A stretch of 64,000 nt of DNA from Ligustrum vulgare (GCA_963555705.1 OY743179.1:19352692-19416691), one strand, 5' to 3'. Counted from the first letter of the stretch, positions 46,802 through 59,785 are shown. A program made the numbers and translations. Notes: generated by a model not told the origin, from the sequence alone.

Positions 46802-49253
46802 TAAAAAGAAACGTTTCACGGACTTCCTCTCAATCCAAAAGTACCACATCAACAAATTAGTGCAGTAAGATCGAAATTATAATAATTTCTATACATATAT
46901 TATTCATCTGATTGGATAAATACTAAATTTAAACAATCTGTTATGCGTATTGGATTGGTGTATAATGTATATTCAACCTAAGTATTAATTACCTTTCCAG
47001 CTGTGTATTCATTTTTAATCCTCTTTGAGATCTTTTTGATTTACGATGTTGCGGTTTAACAGGTACGCCAATATCTAACAGAATAATTCAAATGCAGCAA
47101 GTAGATATAATTATAGAAATCTAAAGATGGAATCCTTTTATTACTTGGATGATGAAAATGGTTACAATAAGAGGTTTAAATAGAAAGACAAAACACTTAA
47201 TTTTCCTATTAGTCCCTAAATATTCTAAACTACTATCTTGGTCCATACAATATTAATTCTATATTTCCACAATAATGATCACAAGATTTAAGTAGAAAAG
47301 TATTCCATTAAAATCAACAATGTTAATGTTAATGCGAAAAATGCAACTTGTACAAAAATATAGTAACCAAAATAATGAAAAAAATGATGAAGCGCTATTT
47401 TGATTATTAATTTTTGAGATGATGTGATTTGTGAAATAACGGATAATGTCAATCTTTTAGTTATCCTATATGTACGTGTTACATTTAGCACGACTAATTT
47501 CTTTTTCTCTGATTCTTTACCTCTAAAAAATTCTTTAATTCCTCCTCACGAGTAAGCAAATGTACTTAGAAGTCAAATATCAAAAGGCATGTTCGATCTC
47601 TCTAGCTAATAAATACAAATTCGGAAACAATCTTCTACAAGTTCATCGATATAACTTCTTTAAAAAAATTAGGATAAACCAATATTTAATAAAGTATTTT
47701 TATATGTTAAGTCATAAGATTCAACATAATTTAATTATTATAAAAAATATTAAAATAGAAGACTAACAATAAAAAAATAAAAAATAAAAAATACTAAACA
47801 ATTAGATATTGAAGAGGGGAAAAAATCACTACTACCTTACTTATAAATAAAAATTCACTCTTTTACTACTTGACTAACATAACGGTTTGAAATACTACAT
47901 TACTTAAAAAGAACACCACAAATACCATTCCCAAATCTTTCCATATTATAGTTGTAACTGTACCTATAATTAAGCTTACAGATTAGAAACGGATATATTT
48001 AATTGATAATGCTTGAAATGTGGGAATTCAAAATCAAATCAAGAAATTGATGATGATGCAATAATAGTAGCAATGGTGACTGAAGAATCCAAGTTCGAAT
48101 CTGTGATAAATTCAAACATTGTAATCTTCTTGTCAATACAATTTTTCATTTCAATTTCTTCAATGACACGATTTTGGTTGATGGTGATGATTCCCTAAAA
48201 AAATTATTTTAGTATACATGGGATTATCTGTTTTTTTATTTTGGCTTTGTAACAGAAAAGATAAAGAATCGCAAAAGGGTACGAAACTCTAGTGTAAGCA
48301 CAAGTATCTTGTAAAAGGATTGTCGGTCACCGATGACATAACATTATTAAGTTTAGAATGTTGATTGATGAATATGATTCACGAAGATATCCTTTAGAAT
48401 AAATATGAACTTTCATATTCTTGTAACTTGTTACGTCTTAGTCAACATCCATTGATTATGTTATAGTGTCATTCACAATAAAATTTCATTTATGTTCGTT
48501 TTAAGATGAAACAGATTTATTATACACTTTGGTTGCTGTGTAAAGAGGAATAGAATTGTATCTATTCAACAGATTTCATACACACTTTGGTTGGTGTGTA
48601 AAGAAGAATAGAATGGCATCTATTCAATAGGTTTAAATTACACAATGATACATAATGAAATGGATGTTTACCTATCTTCTTCCAATTATAATTCGTTAAA
48701 ATCTTGGAGCTGGATATTCTTCCAATTATAATACGTTAAAATCTTAGAGCTGGATATTTTTATGATTGTCGCGTAATAAAATGTCACCTCCTGTAACTTG
48801 ATTTAAGAATTTGGGTTTCTGCAATACAGTTGAAGTTCTATAGCACTGTAATGAAAAAAAGAAGAAGAAAGAATTGGTATTCTACCAACAACTTATCCTT
48901 CGGTAATAGCATATCATGTACAATTTATATGAAATACGAAATCTACCTGCAATATGTTTTAGTTACCAAAAAAAACCACCACTGGCATTTCATTCATTTG
49001 TGTCTATATCATTTTTTGAAGGTAATATGATGATCCTTGTTACGATGCGCATTGACGATCATGGAATCATTTATTTTAATATGTGGAACTTAAAAATGGA
49101 ATCATTGCTCACAAAGTCACCAACCATGACCACTTCCATCAGATCAAATGCAACATGGTCAAAGTTCCTCCCCTTTTGACCGTATTGGCTCATCGACTTT
49201 TCAATTCCATGTAATGGATCACATTTGGAGCATTCTTCACAATATTTTTGTAA
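46802..49253. other. AT-rich intergenic sequence
   Basis: No recognisable gene. A short direct duplication (CACACTTTGGTTG with GTGTAAAGA) lies near 48530-48630, and a doubled CTTCCAATTATAAT segment near 48675-48750. Confidence 0.4.
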
Positions 49254-49258
49254 TACTT

Positions 49259-51067
49259 CGAAATTTTTTTGTGCTCGTTTAATTTATTCATTTAATTTTT
49301 TTTTTTTATGATAATTTAACTTTTCAAATTTTCTATGGCCAAAATTATTAATGATTGCCAAGTTTGCATTGTTGGTTGATTAAAAATTTTCCAAGATTAG
49401 TTAATTAAGTTTTTTTGGGGATTAATATCAAGTTTTATACCTAATTCCTAGTGATAAGTATTTCATATAATATTGGCCGAGAGTTATCTTAGGAGTGAAG
49501 TAATTTTCTTGCAATGTAAAGGCAAGCATGACATGAGGTGTCTAGTTAGGTAACAAGCAAGCATGAGGTGTCAACTAGTTGCAAGCTATCTTAATAGTGA
49601 AGAAATTTTTCCTAGCATTGCAAGCATGATGTGTTTAACTTAAGCATGAGGTGTCCAATTAAATATATGAGGTAAATGCATGGAGTGCATGCAAGAGCTA
49701 TTGGAGATAAATCTTGCATGTGGATACACCAATAGGAAATAGTTAACCTCTTGTCCTTACTTAATTCATAGGGCTTCTTTCCTTGGATTATTAAGGGACG
49801 TTCTTTATATTTCTTGGCAACCAAAATATTACTTTCAAAGAAAAAACCAACATCAAGAGTTAGTGGGAGAGAGTAAAGAGAAAAGATATAGTAAGAATAG
49901 AAGAAGAAGAGCAAAGGCTAGCACTTTCAAGTATACTATTCCACCAAAATTTCTCCAAGCTTTAAGGTAAGATACTTTCTATGCTCAAGTGGTAGGATTT
50001 CATGGTAATATTTATGCTTAAGCTATGCATGAAAAATCATAATATGAAATATGTAGACAAGTCCACAAAGTTAGATATCTATTTATGCCTTAGGACAAGT
50101 CCGAAGGGCACCGGCAAGCCGAAATGTGCAAGTATGTGTTTGAATGCTTTCTTTTGTGTAATATTAACATGTTAAATCCGAGCATGATATCTTACTGAGT
50201 ATTCTTTATACTCATAGTATTTTATACTAAATTCTCAGATTCATGATCGTTGAGTCAGAGGAAGTCAGTCGCCTACTCGATGATGGATTAAGGACATTTT
50301 TTTTCATTAGTTTCCTTTTCGTATGTTTTGTTCAAGAAAAACCTGTTTTCCATATGTTTTTCTTGTAGTATTAAATATAAACATGCACAAGACATGATGT
50401 AATATGGTAATGAAAGTAAATTTTGTGATCATATCTTTCATGTTATGCTAAGACAAATTTTTATAGACCTTTTCCTCCAATGATAAAAGAGGCAGAAACT
50501 GGACAGGTTTTTAGAGTCAATTCAAAATACTATTACTAATTCTATATATACCTATTTGAGACTCTAAAAATACTGATACATTTCTATTTGAGTTTTCTTT
50601 ATATGAGCTCAAGAATAACTCCATTTGGATTTGTGTGGCCTGAGATATAAATTTTTAAGCGTCAAAAGGTCAATCTGAAGTTTCTGTGCAGGACCTCACT
50701 GCTTTAATAAAACGTCTATATCACATGATCTTATTAATTTTCCATATTTTAATATAGGAAACTAATTGAAAATATCTTTCTAATGCCACAGATTTCATAG
50801 AAAACGGAGTTGGGATGAATTTTATAAAAATGTTTGAACTGGCTGCCCCAACTAGCCGTGACTGCACCGAGTTCGTTTACGTAAAGAAAAATTTCAGGTC
50901 AACATGTACTTCTGCTAGCCATTAAATTTTATAGAAATATTTTACTACAAGTTGAAAATAAGTTTTCAGTATATATTTCATTTTATTTAAGAGTTTTTCC
51001 ATGTGACAAAAGCAAAAGTTATTATGTTTAATACGTGACACTCGTAGCTAAGGTTCGGGGAATCACA
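49259..51067 (+). repeat. 5' long terminal repeat
   Basis: Starts TGTAATACTTCGAAATTTTT and ends GGTTCGGGGAATCACA. Its last 648 bases (50420-51067) align without gaps to 55705-56352. The left border is less certain than the right because the 3' LTR lacks that part. Confidence 0.7.
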
Positions 51068-51070
51068 GCG

Positions 51071-51082
51071 TGGTATCAGAGC
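51071..51082 (+). promoter_or_regulatory. Primer-binding site for initiator tRNA-Met
   Basis: TGGTATCAGAGC, complementary to the 3' end of plant initiator tRNA-Met, begins three bases after the LTR end. This is the normal position for priming minus-strand DNA synthesis. Confidence 0.92.
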
Positions 51083-51402
51083 GGTTATACTTTTCTGTAG
51101 ACTTTTTGTAGATTTAATGAGTCTAGTATGAACTTTATATGTTTTTAATTATGCATAAACGTTTTAAGAAAGTTACTGTCCATCATCATCATCGAGCAAG
51201 CTAACAATTGACTTTCAACCGGCGATCAAGGTAAAAATCTTTTTCAAAGTTTATGAGTTTTCTTATGCAATGAACTGTGCTATATCTATTGTTGGATATA
51301 GGATTATTTTTGAATTAAGTCATACATGAGATTATGAATTCATTGTGTAATTATATTTATTAGAGCCTAGTAGAGTAACGTAATTAATTTTCTATCCTAG
51401 TT

Positions 51403-51990
51403 ATGGAAAGAATGATAAGAACCCCCACCAAGACAGAAGCTTGTGGTTTTGCGGAGAAGCGGGATGTGTTATTGGCATTTTATCATAATTATTGTGTGCA
51501 TCCGCTCCATAGCTTAGAGCAACATCTTGACCTACAAGATTGCATTATTGAGATGTTGTGGAAAATACACCATGGCATAAGGGATAAGGTGAAGTTACTA
51601 CGGTTATATGAAACTGTTCCAAAACCTTGGGCTTCAGTTATAAATAAGATTGTGCAATGGTCTGATGATGACCTTTCATATGAGGATCTTACATATTTAC
51701 TTCGAGATAGTTATGAAATTAGTCGCAATTTACAGCGAAACTTTAAGAAGACTATGACCTTGTCCTTGAATACTAGTCTACGAGCTACCAATTCTAGGCT
51801 AGATAATGGATTGTTGGCTAAGTGCTTTCCTAGAGTTCTCGATGAAAGTCTTCCAGCAGGACCAGTACCAATCCTAGCTAGTTCAGAGCAAAGTATGTTA
51901 GAGGAAGACTTAGAGGAAGAACCAGAGGAAGATCCAGAGGAGGACCCAGAGGAAGACCCCGAGGAGGATCCAGAAGAAATAGAAGATTAG
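51403..51990 (+). CDS. Intact acidic ORF upstream of gag, 195 residues
   Basis: The longest undamaged frame in the element. The N-terminal two thirds looks globular (MERMIRTPTKTEACGF, then WASVINKIVQW and YEISRNLQRNF). The C-terminus is a run of EEDPEEDP repeats ending in IED. It lies between the primer-binding site and gag, in the leader where many plant gypsy elements have no ORF, although acidic EEDPEE-type tails do occur in Tekay-like annotations. The role is unknown. Its open frame contrasts with the broken gag and pol next to it. Confidence 0.6.
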   Translation: MERMIRTPTKTEACGFAEKRDVLLAFYHNYCVHPLHSLEQHLDLQDCIIEMLWKIHHGIRDKVKLLRLYETVPKPWASVINKIVQWSDDDLSYEDLTYLLRDSYEISRNLQRNFKKTMTLSLNTSLRATNSRLDNGLLAKCFPRVLDESLPAGPVPILASSEQSMLEEDLEEEPEEDPEEDPEEDPEEDPEEIED

Positions 51991-52087
51991 ACACCATCTT
52001 ATCTAGCTATCTTTGTTTTTGGAATAGAATAGGATGTAATGCGTACATCTACTTTTGAGTGTATAGTATCTTAATATGACTTTTGTT

Positions 52088-52118
<31 letters not shown>

Positions 52119-52208
52119 GAAGGAAAGTTGTCTTGGCCTTTCACTTTTTCAAGTGAGTGTTTCATTTTGAAGTATTTCTAACTGGATGAATATTTTCATT
52201 CAAAGGAA

Positions 52209-53321
52209 ATGCCTCCGAAGCGTAACCACGGAAGTGCACCAAATTCCAATATGAACTTAGGCAGCGGAAATTCTAATGCTAGTTCTAGTAGTGGCGAAGT
52301 TAATGTAGCAAACTTTGAACAAGAATTGCTTGCCATAATGCGGGAGTTGGGAAAACAACAGCAACAACAGGCACCACCTCTCACGGAGCAACGAACACCA
52401 AATCAATAAGTACCAACTGATCAACAAGTTCCCAACCAACGCGCTATCCAACCTCAAATAGTACCCAACCCGAGGGATCGAACTGCAATGATAGAGCAGT
52501 TCGTAAAATGAACCCTCCATCGTTCGAGGGGAGCACGGATCCCTTAGCAGTTGAAGACTGGTTACGAGAACTAGAACGTATCTTTAAGTTTATAAGATGT
52601 GAAGATTCTGAAAAAGTAACATTTTCAGTGTTTATGTTAAAGAAGGGGGCCAGCCATTGGTAGGACATGACTACCAGATCGTTAACAACTGCCGATGAAC
52701 AGGCTATAACTTGGGTGAGGTTTAAGGAACTGGTAGAAGAAAAATTCTTCCCGGCAGCTGTGAAAGATCAAAAGGAGATGGAATTCCTAAGACTCCAGCA
52801 GGGAACCATGACCCTCGTGGAATATGAGCATAAGTTTGAGGAATTATCGAGGTTTGCTCCACATCTAGTGGATACGGAGGAAAAGCGGGCTAGAAGGTTC
52901 GAACGTGGGCTTCAACCTTATGTTCGTGATATAGTATCAGTTCTCGAGCTGGGCACTTATCGAGAAGTCTTGAAGCGAGCACAGACCATTTCTTATCAAA
53001 GGACTCAAAATACTGGAAATTCCCAGCAAGTCCAAAATTTCACTGGTAAGAGAAAGTGGAGCTTTGATAGACAAAATAACGGTAGAGGAAAGTGGAATAA
53101 TGCTCCAAAGAAAGGAAAGGCTGAGACACCAGGAGCTGGTGATGTTAAACGTTGTCCTAAGTGCGATAGACCTCACAAAGGAGAATGCTTATTGTGAAAA
53201 AATGTTTGTTTCAAGTGTGGAAAATCAGGACATTTTGCTAAAGAATGCCCCCAGAATCAGGCACAGAAGGCTGGAGATGACAAGAAAGGGAAGGCAAGGG
53301 TTTTTCTCCTTATCTAGGTAA
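52209..53321 (+). pseudogene. gag polyprotein, broken
   Basis: Begins MPPKRNHGSAPNSN. A TAA at 52407-52409 and a frameshift near 52503 precede MNPPSFEGSTDPLAVEDWL. A TAG (52661-52663) replaces a Trp, followed by WVRFKELVEEKFFPA and EEKRARRFERGL, typical of the retrotransposon gag domain. A TGA (53195-53197) lies just before the zinc knuckle CFKCGKSGHFAKEC (CX2CX4HX4C). The gag-pol junction near 53310 is also out of frame. Gag would form the particle that packages the RNA. Confidence 0.85.
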
Positions 53322-53372
53322 GAAGCAGAGAGAGACCCTAATGTCCTAGCAGGTATCGTCTCTGTTTCCAAT

Positions 53373-55736
53373 ATGCCTGCATTTGTACTTATAGATTCTG
53401 GAGCTACTCATTCGTTCATTTCTCCTTCATTTGTTGCAAAGTCTAAAGTAGAATGTGAATTCCTTCCGTATACCTTAGAAATCTCTCTTCCATCTGGAAA
53501 GATACTTGTTGCTGACCAAATAGCTAGAGATCTTAAGATGGAAATTGATGGTAGAGGTATAGCAGTAGATTTAATTCTGCTAACGATAAAAGAATTTGAT
53601 GTTATCCTTGGTATGGATTGGTTGTCTAAAAACTATGCAACCATTTGTTGTACCGAAAGAGTGGTTATTTTCCAAAGACCGGGGGAAAAGGAGTTTCGTT
53701 TTGTAGGAACTAAGACAAATACTTTGCCTCCTATAGTGTCAACAACTTGGGTTGAAAGGATTTTGAGGAAGGAATTATGTCAGGGATTTCTAATATCGAT
53801 GTCCAACATTAAACAAGATAAGTTGTCAGTTGAGGACGTTCGAATAGTTCAACACTATAAAGATGTTTTTCCAGAAGATCTTTCAGGTGTACCTCCAGAC
53901 AGACAAGTAGATTTTACCATCGACTTAGTACCAGGAGCAACACCTATTTCAAAGGCTCCATATCGCATGGCACCATTGGAACTGCAAGAGTTAAAGGCAC
54001 AGTTGAAGGAATTTCTTGATAAAGGTTTTATTAGACCAAGTGTATCACCTTGGGGTGCACCTGTGCTGTTTGTGAAAAAGAAGGATGGAACAATGAGACT
54101 GTGTATTGACTATCGAGAATTGAATCGCCTCACTATCAAAAACAAATACCCACTTCCGAGAATAGAAGATTTTTTTGACCAACTCAAGGGGGCTACAGTA
54201 TTTTCGAAGATTGATCTGAGATCTGGATATCATCAATTGAGAATTAAGTCAGATGACATCCCTAAGACAGCTTTTAGGACGCGTTATGGGCATTATGAAT
54301 TTTTGGTGATGCCTTTTGGATTAACCAATGCCCCAGCAGTATTTATGGATCTAATGAATAGGGTATTCCATGAATACTTAGATAAATTTGTCATAGTTTT
54401 TATTGATGTCATCTTAATTTATTCGAAGAGTGATGAAGAACATGAAAAACATCTCACGATTGTCTTGGAAACTCTAAGAAAAGAGAAGCTTTATGCCAAA
54501 TTCAAGAAATGTGAATTTTGGTTGGATAAGATAGATTTTCTGGGGCATGTAATCACAGCACAATGCATTGAAGTAGACCCAACTAAAGTTGAAGTAGTGA
54601 ATAATTGGACAAGACCAACCAATGTTGGAGAAATACGTAGCTTTTTGGGATTGGCTAGTTACTACAGAAGGTTTATCGAGGGATTTTCTAAAATAGCAGG
54701 ACCATTGACCCAGTTGACTCGTAAAGGGATAAAATTTCAATGGACAGAGAAATGTGAATAGAGCTTCCAGGAGCTGAAATGAAGATTAGTAACAGCTCCA
54801 GTATTAACAATACCAGATGGATCAAATGGATTCGTCATATATAGTGACGCTTCAAAACAAGGCATAGGGTGTGTCCTGATGTAGAAAGGAAAGGTGATAG
54901 CTTACGCTTCTAGACAATTAAAACAATATGAACAGAACTACCCAACACATGATCTAGAATTAGCTGCAGTAGTTCATGCCCTTAAGATATGGCGTCATTA
55001 CTTACATGGAAGTAGGTGTGATATATATACTGATCACAAGAGTCTGAAGTACTTTTTCACCCAAAAGGAACTAAATATGAGGCAAAGGAGATGGCTAGAG
55101 CTTGTAAAGGATTATGATTGCACTATCCTTTACCATCCTAGTAAAGCTAATGTAGTAGAAGATTCTCTTAGCAGAAAGACAATTGGACATTTAACAATGT
55201 TAATTACTATGCAAGACCAGTTGTTAAAGGATTTCGAAAACTTACATCTAGAAGTAATTACTCCACCAACACAAACTATCACCAGGATATTGGCTCTAAT
55301 GATTCGACCAACACTTAGAGATCGAATTAGAGTAGCACAGGATGGTGATTCTTTCCTACAAAAGATTAAATCAGAAGTCGGTACTAGTAAGCGAAAGGAT
55401 TTTGAATTAGGCCCTGATAAAGCCTTACTCTTTAAGGGAAGGTTGTGTGTACCAAAAGACGAGGGATTGAGGAAAGAAATTCTTGAGGAAGCACACTTAA
55501 CTCCATATACTGCTCATCCAGGAGGTACAAAGATGTATCGAGACCTAAGGAGTATATTGTGGTGGAGAAATATGAAACGGTGCATAGGTCTTTTTGTTAA
55601 GAAGTGCATGACTTGTCAACAAGTGAAAGCTGAACATCAAAGGCCGTCAGGATTGTTGGAACCATTAAAAATTCCACAATGGAAATGGGAACATATAACT
55701 ATGGATTTTGTGATCATATCTTTCATGTTATGCTAA
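53373..55736 (+). pseudogene. pol polyprotein (PR-RT-RH-IN), broken
   Basis: The protease active site is DSGATHSFI at residues 8-16. Reverse transcriptase runs from about residue 190 to 370, with [25 protein letters not shown] and YHQLRIK. The YxDD-type motif reads FIDVIL (residues 343-348), so the second catalytic Asp is Val (GTC at 54408-54410). RNase H spans GFVIYSDASKQGIG to VEDSLSRK, with in-frame stops at 54759, 54780 and 54882. The HHCC zinc-binding part of integrase follows (CMTCQQVK). The frame ends five codons after TMDFV where pol is fused to LTR sequence, so the integrase DDE core and C-terminus are gone. Confidence 0.9.
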
Positions 55737-56352
55737 GACAAATTTTTATAGACCTTTTCCTGCAATGATAAAAGAGGCAGAAACTGGACAGGTTTTTAGA
55801 GTCAATTCAAAATACTATTACTAATTCTATATATACCTATTTGAGACTCTAAAAATACTGCTGCATTTCTATTTGAGTTTTCTTTATATGAGCTCAAGAA
55901 TCACTCCATTTGGATTTGTGTCGCCTGAGATATACATTTTTAAGCGTCAAAAGGTCAATCTGAAGTTTCTGTGCAGGACCTAACTGTTTTAATAAAACGT
56001 CTATATCACATGATCTTATTAATTTTCCATATTTTAATATAGGAAACTAATTGAAAATATCTTTCCAATGTCACAGATTTCATAGAAAACGGAGTTGGGA
56101 TGAATTTTATAAAAATGTTTGAACTGGCTGCCCCAACTAGCCGTGACTGCACCGAGTTCGTTTACGTAAAGAAAAATTTCAGGTCAGCATGTACTTCTAA
56201 TGGCCATTAAATTTTATAGAGATATTTTACTACAAGTTGAAAATAAGTTTTCAGTATATATTTCATTTTATTTAAGAGTTTTTCCATGTGACAAAAGCAA
56301 AAGTTATTATGTTTAATACGTGACACTCGAAGCTAAGGTTCGGGGCGTCACA
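55705..56352 (+). repeat. 3' long terminal repeat, 5'-truncated
   Basis: Only the last 648 of about 1809 LTR bases remain, ending TTCGGGGCGTCACA. The break with pol lies within ATTTTGT, which occurs both after ATGG in pol and at 50420 in the intact LTR, so the deletion joined two short identical words. Confidence 0.88.
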
Positions 56353-56357
56353 ATTTT

Positions 56358-57666
56358 CACCGTGACAACTTCACTACATGGAAAAGCTCGTGCCACTTTC
56401 ACAAGCCTCTCCAGAAGTTCCTTGTACCTACACCTACACGTAATAACTGACACATGCAACTCGTTTGTGTGATTCCATAAGTCGGACTATACTTCGAAGT
56501 TTGATCTAATAAATAAAATACAAGAATATTGAGATCATTTGAGTGTGGATTATTTCCTTATTGGATGTTTAAACACTACAGGATAAATATAGACAACGAA
56601 AACCCTAAAATCGACATAAGCAACGTGTGTAGAATTAAAAATAGACTAGGAAATCAGGTTGGAGTGAATAACTAGATTCTGAATATGATTATGTGTATTG
56701 CGAAATGGGATTTGGAAATTATGGTGTATAAATTATAGAGATTATTCCGGTGCGTGATTAATGGGATTGCTTAAATTAGATGATAATTTTGCTTTTTTTA
56801 ACATTTTGTTTATACTTCAATATTTACAGTAAGTATGAAAATAAAAATGTTAAGTAGTAAGATCTGAATACCCCTCGTAATTTCCTCTACTGAAGAAGAT
56901 GTAATGTAACACGCCCAGACTTTAGCATAGGCCCAAGAGGTGGCCTTCGGCCAAATACTTATGGGAGCCCATTTTCCTGTTCTTGTATACACTTCAAGTC
57001 TTCAACATTGTGATAGTGCTTCATTCATAAAATTCCAAATAAAAAAATAGAAAAAATATACTTTAGTCTCAATTTTGTTACAAGTAGCCTCCTTTTGGTA
57101 AATTTTCTTTGTTTATAAATAAAGAATGTGATTATTTCAAGGTGAAATAAGTGGTTGAAAATAATTTGAGAAAATATGTGAGATTAAAAAGTGGTTTGAG
57201 GAATGTTTTATTTATAAATAGTTTACTAAATGGAGGCGAAGTCTTCAATATTTCAATTGTATTCGTGAGTCCTTAACAAAAACACGTCTATTTGACCATT
57301 AAAAATTTTAAATTTTAATTAAACCCAATATAAAATTTTAGAATTAAATAAAAAAATATAGAAAGCAAAATAAAATAGTTTGATGTTTAAATTTGTTACA
57401 CCTAGTCCAACGAAGCAGGCACGTGGCAACCAACTAGGAAAGAGCAAGAAGTTACTTAAGGCCCGCACCATGTCACCTTGCTCTGAAGTAGCTAGATAGA
57501 AGTACGAGGTGACCTTGAAGCCTTGTCCAAATCAACATGACAGATCATCACAAGGTTCTATGATGTATTTTTGTACTTCTCAAGACATCTTTAACTTAAA
57601 AATCTTTAGAAAGAAGATATTCTAGCAGCTTTCAGTCACCCATTTAGTATATTTTTTAGGTGGCAG
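56358..57666. other. Intergenic sequence
   Basis: No gene. TGTAACACGCCC at about 56905 resembles an LTR start, but no matching end or duplication was found. The rest is AT-rich with scattered MITE-like words. Confidence 0.35.
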
Positions 57667-58629
57667 CACTACAAAAAAAATGGCCTACTATAACTCACAA
57701 AAATGTTTCAAAAAGGCCTTTTGCAGCGTTCATATGTATGTGGCAAATCTCAGTATTTCTGTAGAAGGAAAGAATATGGCAACATTCATTACGTGTTGCA
57801 AAAGATGAAATGTGCATTGCAGTAGACTTTTGGTAATGTTCATAGTGTGTTGCTGTTGATACTTTTGGCAAAGCGTGATGTGTGTTGCAGTAGACCATTG
57901 GCAATATTCTTTGTGCATTACGGTTGATACTTTTAGCAACATGCAATGCCTGTTGTAGTAGACCTTTGACAATGATTTTTACATGTTGCGGTTGACACTT
58001 TTATAAACTTGCAATATGTGTTGAAGTAGACCTCTGTCAATGTTCTTTACACATTGAGTTTGACAATTTTAGCTATGTTTTATGCACGTTAAGATAGACA
58101 TTTTAGCATCATCCAATGCTTATTGTAGTTGATACTGTGACGACCCGAATTCTCTTCCATTCGAGTGCCACTAAAAGTGATTCATATCATATTATCGAGA
58201 CTTAAATAGTAATGTAAAATTATTCAAAAGAATAATTAGAATCCCATAATTTTATTTGTGAATAAAAATAGAACATAATTTTCTTACATAAAGTTCAACA
58301 TAATTATCTCATCAATCTTAACCACTTTTGCCACTTCCATGTTGACCGCCTCGAACCTTCAATTATCTGAAAATGGTAAATATCGTGGAGTGAGATTTAT
58401 AAAATCCCAGTAAGTATACCAAGCATAAATTTTCTTTTGAAAGCATATGGATCATTTTCATCATAACATAGGATAGGATCGAAATACTCATAAACATAGG
58501 GAGACACAAGAATTTTACCGAACTTAAATGGCAAGAATTCTTATGTGTAGCGCTACTAAACTCCGGTCCCCTTAGCATAATCATAAACATATCATATGGA
58601 ACCCATAACAATCTTGTGAGATTGATTTC

Positions 58630-59065
58630 ATAGTAATGATCCAAACATTTTCATAAAAAACATAAGATATACTTACTTGTCATAAAAACATACTTACTTT
58701 TCATAAAAACATAAGGTGTATTTACCTTTCATAAAAACATACTTACTTTTCATAAAAACATAAGATATACTTACTTGTCATAAAAACATACTTACTTTTC
58801 ATAAAAACATAAGGTGTATTTACCTTTCATAAAAACATACTTACTTTTCATAAAAACATAAGATATACTTGTCATAAAAACATACTTACTTTTCATAAAA
58901 ACATAAGGTGTATTTACCTTTCATAAAAACATACTTACTTTTCATAAAAACATAAGATATACTTACTTGTCATAAAAACATACTTACTTTTCATAAAAAC
59001 ATAAGGTGTATTTACCTTTCATAAAAACATACTTACTTTTCATAAAAACATAAGATATACTTACC
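58630..59065. repeat. Tandem array of ~95-bp units inside the solo LTR
   Basis: About four units built from CATAAAAACATACTTACTTT and CATAAAAACATAAGGTGTAT half-units, so there is also a finer 24-base rhythm. Non-coding. Confidence 0.85.
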
Positions 59066-59289
59066 TTTTAAAAGATTAAAATGAAGTGTAGTAGTAAATG
59101 GACCAAAACTTTCTTGACCACCTTGAATTTCTCTTACTTGTGGATTTTGTCAAGAGATTGGAAATAAGTGTATATGTGTAGAGTTGTGTGTAAAAGAGAT
59201 GGGTTTAAATAGATGTATAAAGTTGGCATATTGTAAACATAATCATTCAATTCTATTAATTTTAACACATCTTTTTCTTAAAGTAAAGC

Positions 59290-59785
59290 ACCATTCATAT
59301 ACTTTTCCATATTTATACAAATAATATGCTCTTCATGATTATATATAATGGAGTCTTATCAATCATTCATATACTTTTCCATATTTATACAAATATTATG
59401 CTCTTCATGATTATATATAATGGAGTATATAAATCATTCATATACTTTTCCATATTTATACAAATATTATGCTCTTCATGATTACATATAATGGAGTCTT
59501 ATCAATCATTCATATACTTTTCCATATTTATACAAATATTATGCTCTTCATGATTATATATAATGGAGTATATAAATCATTCATATACTTTTCCATATTT
59601 ATACAAATATTATGCTCTTCATGATTACATATAATGGAGTCTTATCAATCATTCATATACTTTTCCATATTTATACAAATATTATGCTCTTCATGATTAT
59701 ATATAATGGAGTATATAAATCATTCATATACTTTTCCATATTTATACAAATATTATGCTCTTCATGATTACATATAATGGAACCT
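59290..59785. repeat. Tandem array of seven ~73-bp units inside the solo LTR
   Basis: Units share CATATACTTTTCCATATTTA and ATGCTCTTCATGATTA. They alternate between GGAGTCTTATCAATC and GGAGTATATAAATC linkers, giving a higher-order period of about 146 bases. Confidence 0.9.

Larger units (their letters stand above)
49259..56352 (+). mobile_element. Ty3/gypsy chromovirus-type (Tekay-like) retrotransposon, degraded
   Basis: 7.1 kb between 5-bp duplications ATTTT (49254-49258 and 56353-56357). Order: 5' LTR, primer-binding site, acidic ORF, gag with zinc knuckle, protease, reverse transcriptase, RNase H, integrase N-terminus, truncated 3' LTR. The LTR start is supported by its likeness to the minus-strand ends of the two solo LTRs and by the matching flanks. 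Gag and pol contain several stops and frameshifts, and the integrase core and any chromodomain are deleted, so it cannot move by itself. About 18 differences over 648 aligned LTR bases (2.8 percent, by eye) suggest insertion roughly one to two million years ago at usual plant rates. Confidence 0.8.

Noticed and set aside
58630..59785. Regular repeats resembling a CRISPR array
   Set aside because: Units are tandem with no unique spacers, and this is plant nuclear DNA inside an LTR.
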